A stretch of 64,000 nucleotides of DNA from positions 4,846,501 through 4,910,500 of the forward strand of contig NC_064615.1 in assembly GCF_023898315.1 (NCBI RefSeq), in the 5' to 3' direction. Below are positions 24,324 to 33,350 of the stretch, piece after piece (positions within the stretch are counted from its first letter, which is position 1; every line of letters begins with the position of its first letter). Under the pieces are notes generated by a model. The model made no database searches, was not told the DNA's origin, and was given only the letters and a program-made list of their open reading frames with translations. Both the position numbers and the translations under genes were made by a program. This DNA comes from Schistocerca nitens. Lineage: Eukaryota > Arthropoda > Insecta > Orthoptera > Acrididae.

Positions 24324-25501
24324 CCCTTTCATGAGCCGTGGTAAACATGCTTCCCACTACAATGAACTCGCTCCTAGTCCCGTGGGATTCACAGTTCCCA
24401 CCTCTGTATGATGCTACCACCTAGTGAACAGTATAGGGTACTACTTCCAATCGGAAGTTTCCGCCGTTTTTGCTGTACCTTCGCGCAGAGGCATCGTATA
24501 GCTGAGCGTTGCTCTGTATAGGAGCCTTTCAGTGCTGTTTGCGTGACATTTTGTGATTTTTTTTCCCTCAAAGCTATAGTATAAGGTAAATACTTTTGAT
24601 TTACCCACATTTATGAAGGAAAACATAAAATTGGAACGAGGAGAATTCCAGTTTAAAACAAAAGGAGCCATTTCTGCAGTAAAATGGATGGAAAACCGTC
24701 CAGTCACTTTCCTGTCCTCAATTCATGACCCATGAGAAACACTCAGTGAAAAGTAAAAACAAGGATCGTACTAGTACAGAGATTTCTTGTCCTGAAGTTG
24801 TGGCAGAATACAACAAAATAATGGATGGTGCCTATAAGTTTGATCAATTACGAGAAAGGTATGCTATTGGCAAACGTTCTGTAAAATGGTGGCACAGAAT
24901 ATTTTATTTCCTGGTGGACGTTGCTGCAGTGAACAGTTTTATCCTGTGGAAAAAGTGAAAGTGGACAGCATGATCAGCTCACATACAGCATCCATCTAGC
25001 CAGACAATTGATCGCTGGCTCCTCATCCCAAAAAAGGCGTGGACAAAAACCTGTCTGTCTGGCAAAAAGGGGTAAAGTACCTGAAGATTTTCGTCATGTG
25101 GCTGTAGGAGAGCATCAATCCATTTTAGGAGAAACCTACTGGACGTGCCGTCACTGTAGTACCAAAGCTGCGGAAAAGAGCACTCGCTGTGTTTGTACGT
25201 ATTGTCAGATACCACTTTGCATAGACCCATGTTTCAGAAAATTTCATGGCAAGCAATTGTGAACAATCATTGTAACAAGAGAAGTAAATTTATCAAATAA
25301 ATATGACATATTGAAAAAGTTGTTTTTGTCATTTAACTCCAAGGAAGGGCAGTGGGAAGAATACTTCCCACCTTGTTGTGTGACCTCACTTTCAGTTGGG
25401 GCAAATTTTATATTCTGTATGATAAATATACCTATCTGTTAACTACTATTTGCTCTCCATTCATTAAAAAAAACTGCTCAATAATTTTGCCCACAAAAGG
25501 G
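24324..25501 (+). mobile_element. piggyBac transposon, internally deleted
   Basis: Flanked by TTAA at 24320-24323 and 25502-25505, the piggyBac target duplication. The ends are inverted repeats starting CCCTTTCATGAGC and, on the other strand, CCCTTTTGTGGGC. At 1178 bp it is about half the size of an autonomous element and keeps only the C-terminal part of the transposase. Confidence 0.93.
24615..25262 (+). pseudogene. piggyBac transposase, C-terminal remnant
   Basis: The remnant begins in a frame with GEFQFKTKGAISAVKWMENR and RPVTFLSSIHDP, then a frameshift at about 24730. Next comes CPEVVAEYNKIM, FDQLRERYAIGKRSVKWWHR and IFYFLVDVAAVNSFILW to a stop at 24956. After another shift, LARQLIAGSS leads to a Cys-rich tail with CRHCSTKAAEKSTRC, CTYCQIPLC and CFRKFH ending at 25262. 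This tail is the cross-brace zinc finger of piggyBac transposases that binds transposon ends. The Asp of the usual GVD(x)xDQ segment reads GAYKFDQ here, so a conserved Asp is also lost. Confidence 0.9.
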
Positions 25502-25656
25502 TTAAATTCCACATAGAGATATATTTCGCAGTAAGTCATTTATGTGTACACAGCTTGCAATACAGAACAGAACTAAAAACTAACATGGAGGCTTGGCAGA
25601 GCAATCAGAGTCCAAAGATGGTGTTAATTGTGGTCGATCGACCTATCGACGCCACA

Positions 25657-26545
25657 ATGTAAACATTTTGTTGTCTACAACACAAGATATCAGGTTCTAT
25701 GATATGGTCTGTATCACAGACTTCGCTAAGTGTCATCCCACTCTTAATTTACAAGCTGCAGTGAAGTTACGTGATAAGACTGGAGACCTTGAAGGGCGGC
25801 CCAGCTGCCTGAGTTGGAAAGGCGTGATCTGTACTTTGCACCGTAGGCATATTTCCTTAGTTTTTTTTTTTTGGGGGGGGGGGGGGGGCGGCATGCGTGC
25901 AGGAGCAGGATGAAGATGAGAGAAGGGAGAGTGTGAAATCTAGTGCCAGAATCTAATAGCACCAAGAGGGTTGCTGAGCTTAATGTCCCCATGCAACAGA
26001 CATCACCATCAACAGTATTGCATACCCTCACTTCGAGACACGGGAGGGTTTCGGAATGTAGTTCATGACAGCACAAAGAAAACGCTGCCAACAGCTTGCG
26101 GTATACTCGACGTCACCCAGCCAAGTATTCGCCACACCTGACTATGAACTGATGTATCCACTGCAGCACAAATGTTGGGCTCAGCTGCAGTGAATGTGTT
26201 AAGACTGAATTAAAGAAATTTGTTGGACTATAGAGAAGAGTATCTTCAAAATATTCCTAAAATGTAGGTTGTTTACTGTTAGCACTATCATACAACGTAG
26301 GTTTCATAATGCAGGCATTTCATTGTATGGCACTTCCTTGATGTAACAACACATTCTAGGCTCCTACACAACATTAATCAAAAATGAAAATTTATAGTTA
26401 TCTAATTGTACTAGTTCATGGAATTACTGGGTGGTGGGTTGGAATGGCCTTCTTGGAAACCATTATAAAGGAGCAGCTAGACATGTTTTCAGGGGTCACA
26501 CAAAAATTGGAAAAGCTGAGTAATTAATAAGCAAGAATAGAAATA
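25657..26545. other. Intergenic, T/G homopolymer tract only
   Basis: Contains a T run (25859-25872) passing into a G run (25873-25888). No gene recognised; open frames across this tract are artefacts. Confidence 0.5.
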
Positions 26546-26630
26546 CACTGATTAGCCAAAACATTATCATCCCTGCCCACCATGATATTGGTTTGATTCA
26601 TGGTAAATGATAACAGCCAAACAGTTGCAG

Positions 26631-26698
26631 TGATCGAAACTGGTCACCGTAATAAATAAATTGTGATCAAGACTGTTTTTGATAGTAAATATCTGGAA
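26631..26698 (+). repeat. Direct repeat copy A, truncated hammerhead tail
   Basis: Starts within the end of the hammerhead-like motif (GATCGAAACTGGTCACC) and continues into ATAAATTGTGATCAAGACTG and TTTTTGATAGTAAATAT. Copy B at 27536 has nearly the same sequence and the full core upstream. Confidence 0.85.
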
Positions 26699-27512
26699 CA
26701 CATTGATCATTGTTCACTCCCACAATTCTCGTAGATCATGGGACAGTGGTTTGGAAACTTAGGGGCTGGTGTGCAACAGTGTCCAATACATGTTTCATTG
26801 AACAGTTATGCTGTTGGAAAGTACCATTACTTTCAGTGTCGATATGACATGAAGGTCCACAATAATGTTAGTGGTGTTCTTGATTACTACCAGTGGTCCC
26901 ATGGAAGCCCAGGTCAATGTCACCTATAGCATAATAATGGGCCCAGCAGCTTGTGTCCACTGTGTGGTGAATATTTTGAGCAGCCATTTGCTTGAATAGT
27001 GGTGCATTTGGAAATGACTGTTCATATCATTCATCTGACCAATTGACACATTTCCATTGGCTCATGGTTCAATCCTGATGATCCCTACCCAATACAATTG
27101 TAACTCAGTGGGATCTGCTTGGGGGGGAACATGTAGGGGTCATCTGTCGCACAGCGTTAATTTTTCAACAATGTACTCGAGAACACCAGCATCATACTCT
27201 GTCATAAGATCAACCACATATTGTGAACTATCTTGCTGTACACAGCCGATGAGCCTCTGACTTTCGTGTTCTGTGATGAGGAGCGGCTATCCAATACATA
27301 CTCATGACAGTAGCATGTGAACAGCCAACCAGCTTCATCTTTTCCGAGATGCTCATTCCCAGAAGCCGGACAATAATCTGCATTTTGACAAGTCAGTGAT
27401 GTCAGTGGATTCCTCCATTTGAGGGTTGTATCACCACTAGAATAATTCCCCAATACCAAACCAATATCCACTAGGAGTAGTGATTTACCACCAGGAGGAG
27501 GTTCTTACTCAC

Positions 27513-27554
27513 TGGTCTGAAGATGACCACAGTAGTGGTCGAAACCGGTCACCA
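27513..27554 (+). ncRNA. Hammerhead ribozyme-like motif
   Basis: Elements in order: TGGT (27513-27516) as 5' strand of stem I; CTGAAGA (27517-27523); an extra T; GACCAC-AGTA-GTGGTC as a perfect 6-bp stem II; GAAA (27541-27544); ACCGGT palindrome as very short stem III; the cleavage triplet GUC (27548-27550); then ACCA (27551-27554), which pairs with TGGT to close stem I. All conserved core bases are present. Two caveats: one unpaired nucleotide between CUGANGA and stem II, and a stem III with no loop, which would need a dimer to form, as is known for hammerheads in some retroelements. Confidence 0.55.
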
Positions 27555-27738
27555 TAATAAATAAATTGTGATCAAGACTGTTTTTGATAGTAAATATATA
27601 TATCTGGTGCCACACATCTCCAGAAACCTCCCAAGGACCTGCCGAATCCAAGCCCAGTGGAACTGCTCCTGTAGTGTGTTTCACAAGTGGACCAAGATGC
27701 TGTTAAGCAGGTAGTCATAATATTTTAGCTGATCGGTG

Positions 27739-28084
27739 AACAGTCAAAAAAAGTGTTAAAATTACAGCAAGATGTTATGAAAACTGCATCCCAGTGAACA
27801 GCAGTAGGAACTTGAATCAGATCAGGCATTTGAGAAATACATTTTTGTTGCAAATACAGATATCTTATATGGGCGAATTACTATGTATGTGGCTATGGAT
27901 GTATGTGGTCTTAGGATGAAATGTGCAATTCACAGTCACTATATTAGAAGTAAAAAGAATCACCAAATAAATATCTTTACTTGAGAGTTCAGAATGGTGT
28001 ATTATATGGTGATGCACAAGTCTGTAAAAGGTTACTTTAAGACTTCAGGCAGGAAAACCCCTATCCAGAAACCACCACACACCA
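27739..28084. other. Intergenic, nothing recognised
   Basis: No gene or element identified. Confidence 0.45.
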
Positions 28085-28497
28085 TTTCCGTCAATTGTTC
28101 CCTTATGCTCTCCCTGAAACTCTGTACAATCTCTGGTTTTATCAGTTTGTCCAGGTCACATCTCCTTAAATTCCCACTTTTTTGCAGTTTCTTCAGTTTT
28201 AATCTACAGCTCATAACCAATAGATTGTGGTCCGAGTCCACATCTGCCCCTGGAAATGTCTTACAATTTAATACCTGGTTCCTAAATCTGTCTTACCATT
28301 ATATAATCTATCTGATACCTTCTAGTATTTCCAGGATTCTTCCATGTGTACAACCTTCTTTTATGATTCTTGAACCAAGTGTTAGCTATGATTAAGTTAT
28401 GCTGTGTGTAAAATTCTACCAGACGGCTTCCTCTTTCATTTCTTTCCTCCAATCCATATTCGCCTACTATGTTTCCTTCTCCCACCTTTCCTACCTG
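28085..28497 (-). mobile_element. Inverted endonuclease fragment of RTE-type LINE
   Basis: Minus-strand copy of the region found at about 29016-29440 on the plus strand: GNIVGEYGLEERNERGSRLV and DSDHNLLVM are shared, both in the apurinic-endonuclease (EEP) domain. It abuts the start of the plus-strand copy at 28499 head to head. Confidence 0.85.
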
Positions 28498-28498
28498 T

Positions 28499-30711
28499 AT
28501 TTCCGGAGGTAAAATAGTCCCCCATTCGGATCTCCTGGCGGAGACTACTCAAGAGGATGTCGTTATCAGGAGAAAGGAAACTGGCATTCTACTGATCGGA
28601 GTGTGGAATGTCAGATCCCTTAATCGGGCAGGTAGGTTAGAAAATTTAAAAAGGGAAATGGATAAGTTAAAGTTAGATATAGTGGGAATTAGTGAAGTTC
28701 GGTGGCAGGAGGAACAAGACTTCTGGTCAGGTGAATACAGGGTTATAAATACATAATCAAAGATGGGCAATGCAGGAGTAGGTTTAATAATGAATAAAAA
28801 AAATAGGAGTGCGGGTAAGCTACTACAAACAGCATAGTGAACGTATTATAGTGGCCAAGATAGACACGAAGCCCACGCCTACTACAGTAGTACAAGTTTA
28901 TATGCCAACTAGCTCTGCAGATGACGAAGAAATTGAAGAAATGTATGATGAGATAAAAGAAATTATTCAGGTAGTGAAGGGAGACGAAAATTTAATAGTC
29001 ATGGGTGACCGGAGTTCAACAGTAGGAAAAGGGAGAGAAGGAAACATAGTAGGTGAATATGGATTGGGGCTAAGAAATGAAAGAGGAAGCCGTCTGGTAG
29101 AATTTTGCACAGAGCATAACTTAATCACAGCTAACACTTGGTTCAAGAATCATGAAAGAAGGTTGTATACATGGAAGAATCCTGGAGATACTAAAAGGTA
29201 TCAGATAGATTATATAATGGTAAGACAGAGATTTAGGAACTAGGTTTTAAATTGTAGGACATTTCCAGGGGCAGATGTAGACTCTGACCACAATCTATTG
29301 GTTATGAACTGCAGATTAAAATTGAAGAAGTTGCAAAAAGGTGGGAATTTAAGGAGATGGGACCTGGATAAACTGACTAAACCAGAGGTTGTACAGAGTT
29401 TCAGGGAGCGCATAAGGGAACAATTGGCAGGAATGGGGGGAAAGAAATACAGTAGAAGACGAATGGGTAGCTCTGAGGGATGAAGTAGTGAAGGCAGCAG
29501 AGGATCAAGTAGGTAAAAAGATGAGGGCTAGTAGAAATCCTTGAGTAACAGAAGAAATATTGAATTTAATAGACGAAAGGAGAAAATATAAAAATGCAGT
29601 AAATGAAGCAGGCAAAAGGAATACAAACGTCTCAAAAATGAGATCGACAGGAAGTGCAAAATGGCTAAGCAGGCATGGCTAGAGGACAAATGTAAGGATG
29701 TGGAGGCTTATCTCACTAGGGGTAAGATAGATACAGCCTACAGGAAAATTAAAGAGACCTTTGGAGAAAAGAGAGCCACTTGTATGAATATCAAGAGCTC
29801 AGATGGAAACCCAGTTCTAAGCAAAGAAGGGAAAGCAGAAAGGTGGAAGGAGTATGTAGAGGGTCTATACAAGGGCGATGTACTTGAGGACAATATTCTG
29901 GAAATGGAAGAGAATGTAGATGAAGAAGAAATGGGAGATACAATACTGCCGATGATATTGTAATTCAGTCAGAGACAGCAAAGGACCTGGAGGAGCAACT
30001 GAACGGAATGGACAGTGTCTTGAAAGGAGGATATAAGACGAACATCAACAAAACCAAAACGAGGATAATGGAATGTAGTCGAATTAAGTCGGGTGATGCT
30101 GAGGGAATTAGCTTAGGAAATGAAGACAATTAAGTAGTAAAGCAGTTTTGCTATTTGGGGAGCAAAATAACTGATGATGGTCAAAGTAGAGAGGATATAA
30201 AATGTAGACTGGCAATGGCAAGGAAAGAATTTCTGAAGAAGAGAAATTTGTTAACATCGAGTATAGATTTAAGTGTCAGTAAGTCGTTTCTGAAAGTATT
30301 TGTATGGAGTGTAGCCATGTATGGAAGTGAAACATGGACAAGAAGAGAATAGAAGCTTTCGAAATGTGGTGCTAAAGAAGAATGTTGAACATTAGGTGGG
30401 TAGATCACGTAACTAAAGAGGAGGTATTGAATAGGATTGGGGAGAAGAGAAGTTTGTGGCACAACTTGACTAGAAGAAGGGATCGGCTGGTAGGACATGT
30501 CCTGAGGCATCAAGGGATCACAAATTTAGCATTGGAGGACAGCGTGGTGGGTAAAAATCGTAGAGGGAGACCAAGAGATGAATACACTAAGCAGATTCAG
30601 AAGGATGTAGGTTGCAGTAGGTACTGGGAGATGAAGGAGCTTGCACAGGATAGATTAGCATGGAGAGCTGCATCAAACCAGTCTCAGGACTGAAGACCAT
30701 AACAACAACAA
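28499..30711 (+). mobile_element. RTE-type LINE, internally deleted
   Basis: Begins within the 5' UTR (TTCCGGAGGTAAAATAGTCC), runs through the endonuclease and the last part of RT, and ends with the (AAC)n tail at 30700-30715. Body of 2.2 kb against 3 kb or more for a complete element. The minus-strand 5' UTR continues directly beyond the tail. Confidence 0.85.
28600..30693 (+). pseudogene. RTE-type LINE ORF (endonuclease + partial RT), broken
   Basis: The endonuclease domain starts TGILLIGVWNVRSLNRAG and DIVGISEVRWQEEQDFWSG; a stop at 28754 and frame changes follow. NLIVMGDRSSTVG shows a GDFN-type site changed to GDRS. TWFKNHERRLYTWKNPGDT and DYIMV follow. RT linker sequence (MAKQAWLEDKCKDVEAY) reaches MGDTIL at 29945, where it joins directly to ADDIVIQSETAKDL, the catalytic motif. 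The RT finger and palm regions between these points are deleted. The C-terminus (YGSETWT, MLNIRWVDHVTKEEV, GRPRDEY) is recognisable. Many stops make it non-functional. Confidence 0.88.
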
Positions 30712-31190
30712 CAACCTACCTGCCCGATTAAGGGATCTGACATTCCACGCTCCGATCCGCAGAACGCCAGTTTTCTTTCTCCTGATAACGCCGTCCTCTT
30801 GAGTAGTCCCCGGCCGGAGATCCGAATGGGGGACTATTTTACCTCCGGAATATTTTACCTAAGAGGACGCCATCATCATTTAACCATACAGTAAAGCTGC
30901 ATGCCCTCGGGAAAAATTACAGCTGCAGTTTCCCATTGCTTTCAGCCGTTCGCAGTACCATCACAGCAAGGCCGTTTTGGTTAGTGTTACAAGGCCAGAT
31001 CAGTCAATCATCCAGACTGTTGCCCCTGCAACTACTGAAAAGGCTGCTGCCCCTCTTCAGGAACCACACGTTTTTCTGGCCTCTCAACAGATAACCCCTC
31101 TGTTATGGTTGCACCTACGGTACGGCCATCTGTATCGCTGAGGCACGCAAGCCTCCCCACCAACGGCAAGGTCCATGGTTCATGCGGGGG
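30712..31190 (-). mobile_element. Inverted 5' UTR of RTE-type LINE
   Basis: Read on the minus strand the segment runs from the UTR start (CATGAACCATGGACCTTGCC near 31185) through TAAAATAGTCCCCCATTCGG to GGCAGGTAG at 30712. The last 140 bp duplicates the 5' start of the plus-strand copy at 28499-28637 in opposite orientation. It directly follows the (AAC)n tail of that copy. Confidence 0.8.
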
Positions 31191-31761
31191 ATGCCAGTAT
31201 GGCGATGACAAATACACTCTTCCAATGTGCGTTCACTGCGATGTTGCCAAACATGTATGCGACCATCATGATGCTGTAAACGGAACCTGGATTCATCCGA
31301 AAAAAATTACGTTTTGCCATTCCTGCACCCAGGTTCTTCGTCGAGTACACCTTCGCAGGCGCTCCTGTCTGCGATGCAGCATCAAGGGTAACCGCAGCCG
31401 TGGTCTCCGAGCTGATAGTCCATGCGGCTGCGAACGTCGTCGAACTGTTCATGCAGATGGTTGTTGTCTTGCAAATGTCCTCAGGGATCGAGACGTGGCT
31501 GCACGATCCGTTACAGCCACACGCGTAAGGTGCCTGTCATCTTGACTGCTAGTGATACGAGGGCGTTGGGATCCAGCACGGCGTTCCGTATTACCCTCCT
31601 GAACTCACAGATTCCATATTCTGCTAACCGTCATTGGATCTCGACCAATGCAAGCAGCAATGTTGCGATACAATAAACCGCAATCGCGATAGGCTACAAT
31701 CAGATCTTTATCAAAGTCGGAAACCGTGATGGTACGCATTTCTCCTCCTTACACGAGGCAT
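31191..31761 (-). pseudogene. Tc1-like transposase, N-terminal half
   Basis: The start is ATG 31761 (MPRVRRRNAYHHG), followed by a frameshift at about 31720. The first HTH region follows (SDFDKDLIVAYRDCGLLYRN). A second segment contains TRTAAVTLDAASQTGA-like and FFRMNPGSVYS-like translations in shifted frames, where the family normally reads through the first catalytic Asp. The C-terminal half with the second Asp and Glu is missing. Confidence 0.8.
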
Positions 31762-31971
31762 CACAACAACATTTCACCAGGCAATGCCGGTCAACTGCTG
31801 TTTGTGTACGAGAAATCGGTTGGAAACTTTCCTCGTGTCAGCACGTTGTAGGTGTCGCCACTGGCACCAACCTTGTGTGAATGCTCTGAAAAGCATCTTC
31901 TTCCTGTCAGTTAAATTTCGCGTCCGTAGCATGTCATCTTCGTGGTGTAGCAATTTTAATGGCCAGTAGTG
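31191..31971 (-). mobile_element. Truncated Tc1-like transposon
   Basis: One terminal repeat is present at the right (read inward CACTACTGGCCATTAAAATT, followed outward by TA at 31972-31973). The left end is lost at the junction with the RTE 5' UTR near 31190. About half an element remains. Confidence 0.85.
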
Positions 31972-32013
31972 TACTTGCTGAAGGATACTATATGGAAACA
32001 GACTGTCACTGAA

Positions 32014-32027
32014 TATTAAAGCATATT
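32014..32027. repeat. Target-site duplication, left copy
   Basis: TATTAAAGCATATT, identical to 34493-34506. The pair brackets the rearranged RTE-type LINE. Confidence 0.9.
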
Positions 32028-32035
32028 CATCATCA

Positions 32036-33102
32036 TCATCTTGGACAGTTTCCAGCCACTGGCTGGGTCTGTCGGGAACACAAGCCTCTCCATCGTGTTC
32101 TGTCTTTCCACCATTCCCCCTCTTCCACCTTCGTCCAGTTCTCCCCTCTTCTCATCACACATTCCTTCACTCCCTTCACCCATCTATCTCTTGGTCTTCC
32201 TCTGGGCCTCTTCCCCTCCAGTTGCAGATCAAACATCCTCTTTGGAATTCTTCCCTCATCCATTCTCTTCATGTGTCCATACCACTGCAGTCTTGATTTT
32301 TCTATCCTGTCCTGTACTGGTTCCTCCTTTAGTCTTTCCCTCACATACACATTTCGCAATCTGTCTCGTCTTGTTACACTCAACCTGCTCCTCTGGAACT
32401 TCATTTCACTAGCCTGTATTCTACTTTTGTCGCTTTTGTGCATTACCCATGTCTCACTTCCGTATGTCAATATGGGGACAAAGTAGGTTCGGTATATAAT
32501 TCCCTTGGATTTCTGTGGTACCTCCTTGCTCCAAATAATCCCCCTAATGCATTTGTAGAACTGCCCTGCTTTTCTGCACCTTTCATTTATTTCCATTGCG
32601 TTTCCCCCCTTACTTTCAATCATGCTTCCCAGGTACTTGAAGTTCTCTACCACTTGTAGTTTTTCCCCTCCACAAGTTATATCCAAATTTGGCCTATTCT
32701 TCTTCCTTGTTGTGACAATTATTTCACTTTTCTTTGCAGAGAAATGCATTCCATATTGTGCTGCCGTTGCCTCCCATACATCTAACTGCTCTTGCACCTC
32801 CTCCTCGCAATTTCCCCATAACATCAGGTCATTGGCAAAAAGCACTGCTTTCATTTTATGATCTCCAATTGCATCTGATACTTGCTGTAGGATTTCATCC
32901 ATAACAATAATAAACAATAAAGGCGAAAGTGCACTTCCCTGTCGCAGCCCATTTTCCAGCTTGAACCATGCAGTACGTTCCCTCCCCACTTTCACACAAC
33001 TCTCACTTCCCTCATGCATTTTTCTGACTTTTCGTGTTATCTCTTCATCTATCCCTTTTGCGTTCAGCACATCCCAGAGCTTGTCCCTACAGATACTGTC
33101 AT
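32036..33102 (-). pseudogene. RTE-type reverse transcriptase, 3' segment
   Basis: Minus-strand frame open for over 350 codons: DSICRDKLWDVL, LRQGSALSPLLFIIVMDEIL, the catalytic box VLFANDLMLWG, YGMHFSAKKSEIIV, ENFKYLGSMI, YGSETWV and a C-terminal region with RLQWYGHMKRMDEGRIP and PRGRPRDRW. The stop TGA is provided by the (TGA)n tail itself. The catalytic motif reads FAND where RTs have F/YADD, so the first catalytic Asp is Asn and the copy would be dead even if rejoined. The lack of stops points to a young insertion. Confidence 0.92.
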
Positions 33103-33350
33103 GGAATGACCTTAACATCTGTGAGGCTGCTCATCATCTGCCTATCCACTAGTACATAGTCTACCACTGAAGTTTGGGACCAGTCTCCACTGTACCAAGT
33201 TATTTTGTGGCTACTTCTCCTGGTACAAGAAGAGAAGTAGCCACAAAATAACTTGGTACAGTGGAGACTGGTCCCAAACTTCAGTAGTAGACTATGTACT
33301 AGTGGATAGGCAGATGATGAGCAGCCTCACAGATGTTAAGGTCATTCCAT
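33101..33350. repeat. 119-bp palindrome with 12-base spacer
   Basis: Arms 33101-33219 and 33232-33350 are reverse complements with one mismatch seen (CACTGAAG against CAGTAGTAG context near 33173/33283). The spacer is CTGGTACAAGAA. The arms encode part of the LINE endonuclease (VLVDRQMMSSLTDVKVIP). Confidence 0.93.

Larger units (their letters stand above)
18560..25656 (-). mobile_element. Ty3/gypsy LTR retrotransposon with nested piggyBac
   Basis: Minus-strand element with LTRs at 18560-18732 (3') and 24299-25656 (5', split by a piggyBac insertion). Between them in the minus direction lie gag, a protease segment, reverse transcriptase and integrase in Ty3/gypsy order (RT before IN). Without the 1182 bp of insertion and TTAA duplication the element is about 5.9 kb. 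All genes contain frameshifts or stops. The flanks (CAGT below, ATGT above) do not match, so no target duplication is seen. LTRs differ at roughly one site in ten by eye, which suggests an old insertion. Confidence 0.9.
24299..25656 (-). repeat. 5' LTR of gypsy element, split by piggyBac
   Basis: LTR halves 24299-24323 and 25502-25656 together match the 173-bp LTR at 18560. The insertion duplicated the TTAA that occurs once in the other LTR (CCCATTAAATTCC at 18578-18590). This gives a direct before-and-after comparison. No convincing tRNA primer-binding site is evident next to 24299. Confidence 0.88.
26546..27738. mobile_element. Non-autonomous Tc1/mariner-type element with nested hammerhead-like repeats
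   Basis: Imperfect inverted ends: left starts CACTGATTAGCCAAAACATT after TA at 26544-26545, right read inward starts CACCGATCAGCTAAAATATT. The right-hand TA is not preserved. The interior has no transposase motif. It contains two direct copies of a 67-74 bp sequence (26631-26698 and 27536-27609), the second preceded by a complete hammerhead-like core. Confidence 0.75.

Noticed and set aside
31105-31545. Cys/His-rich plus-strand frame resembling a zinc-finger protein
   Set aside because: It is the antisense translation of a Tc1-like transposase on the minus strand.
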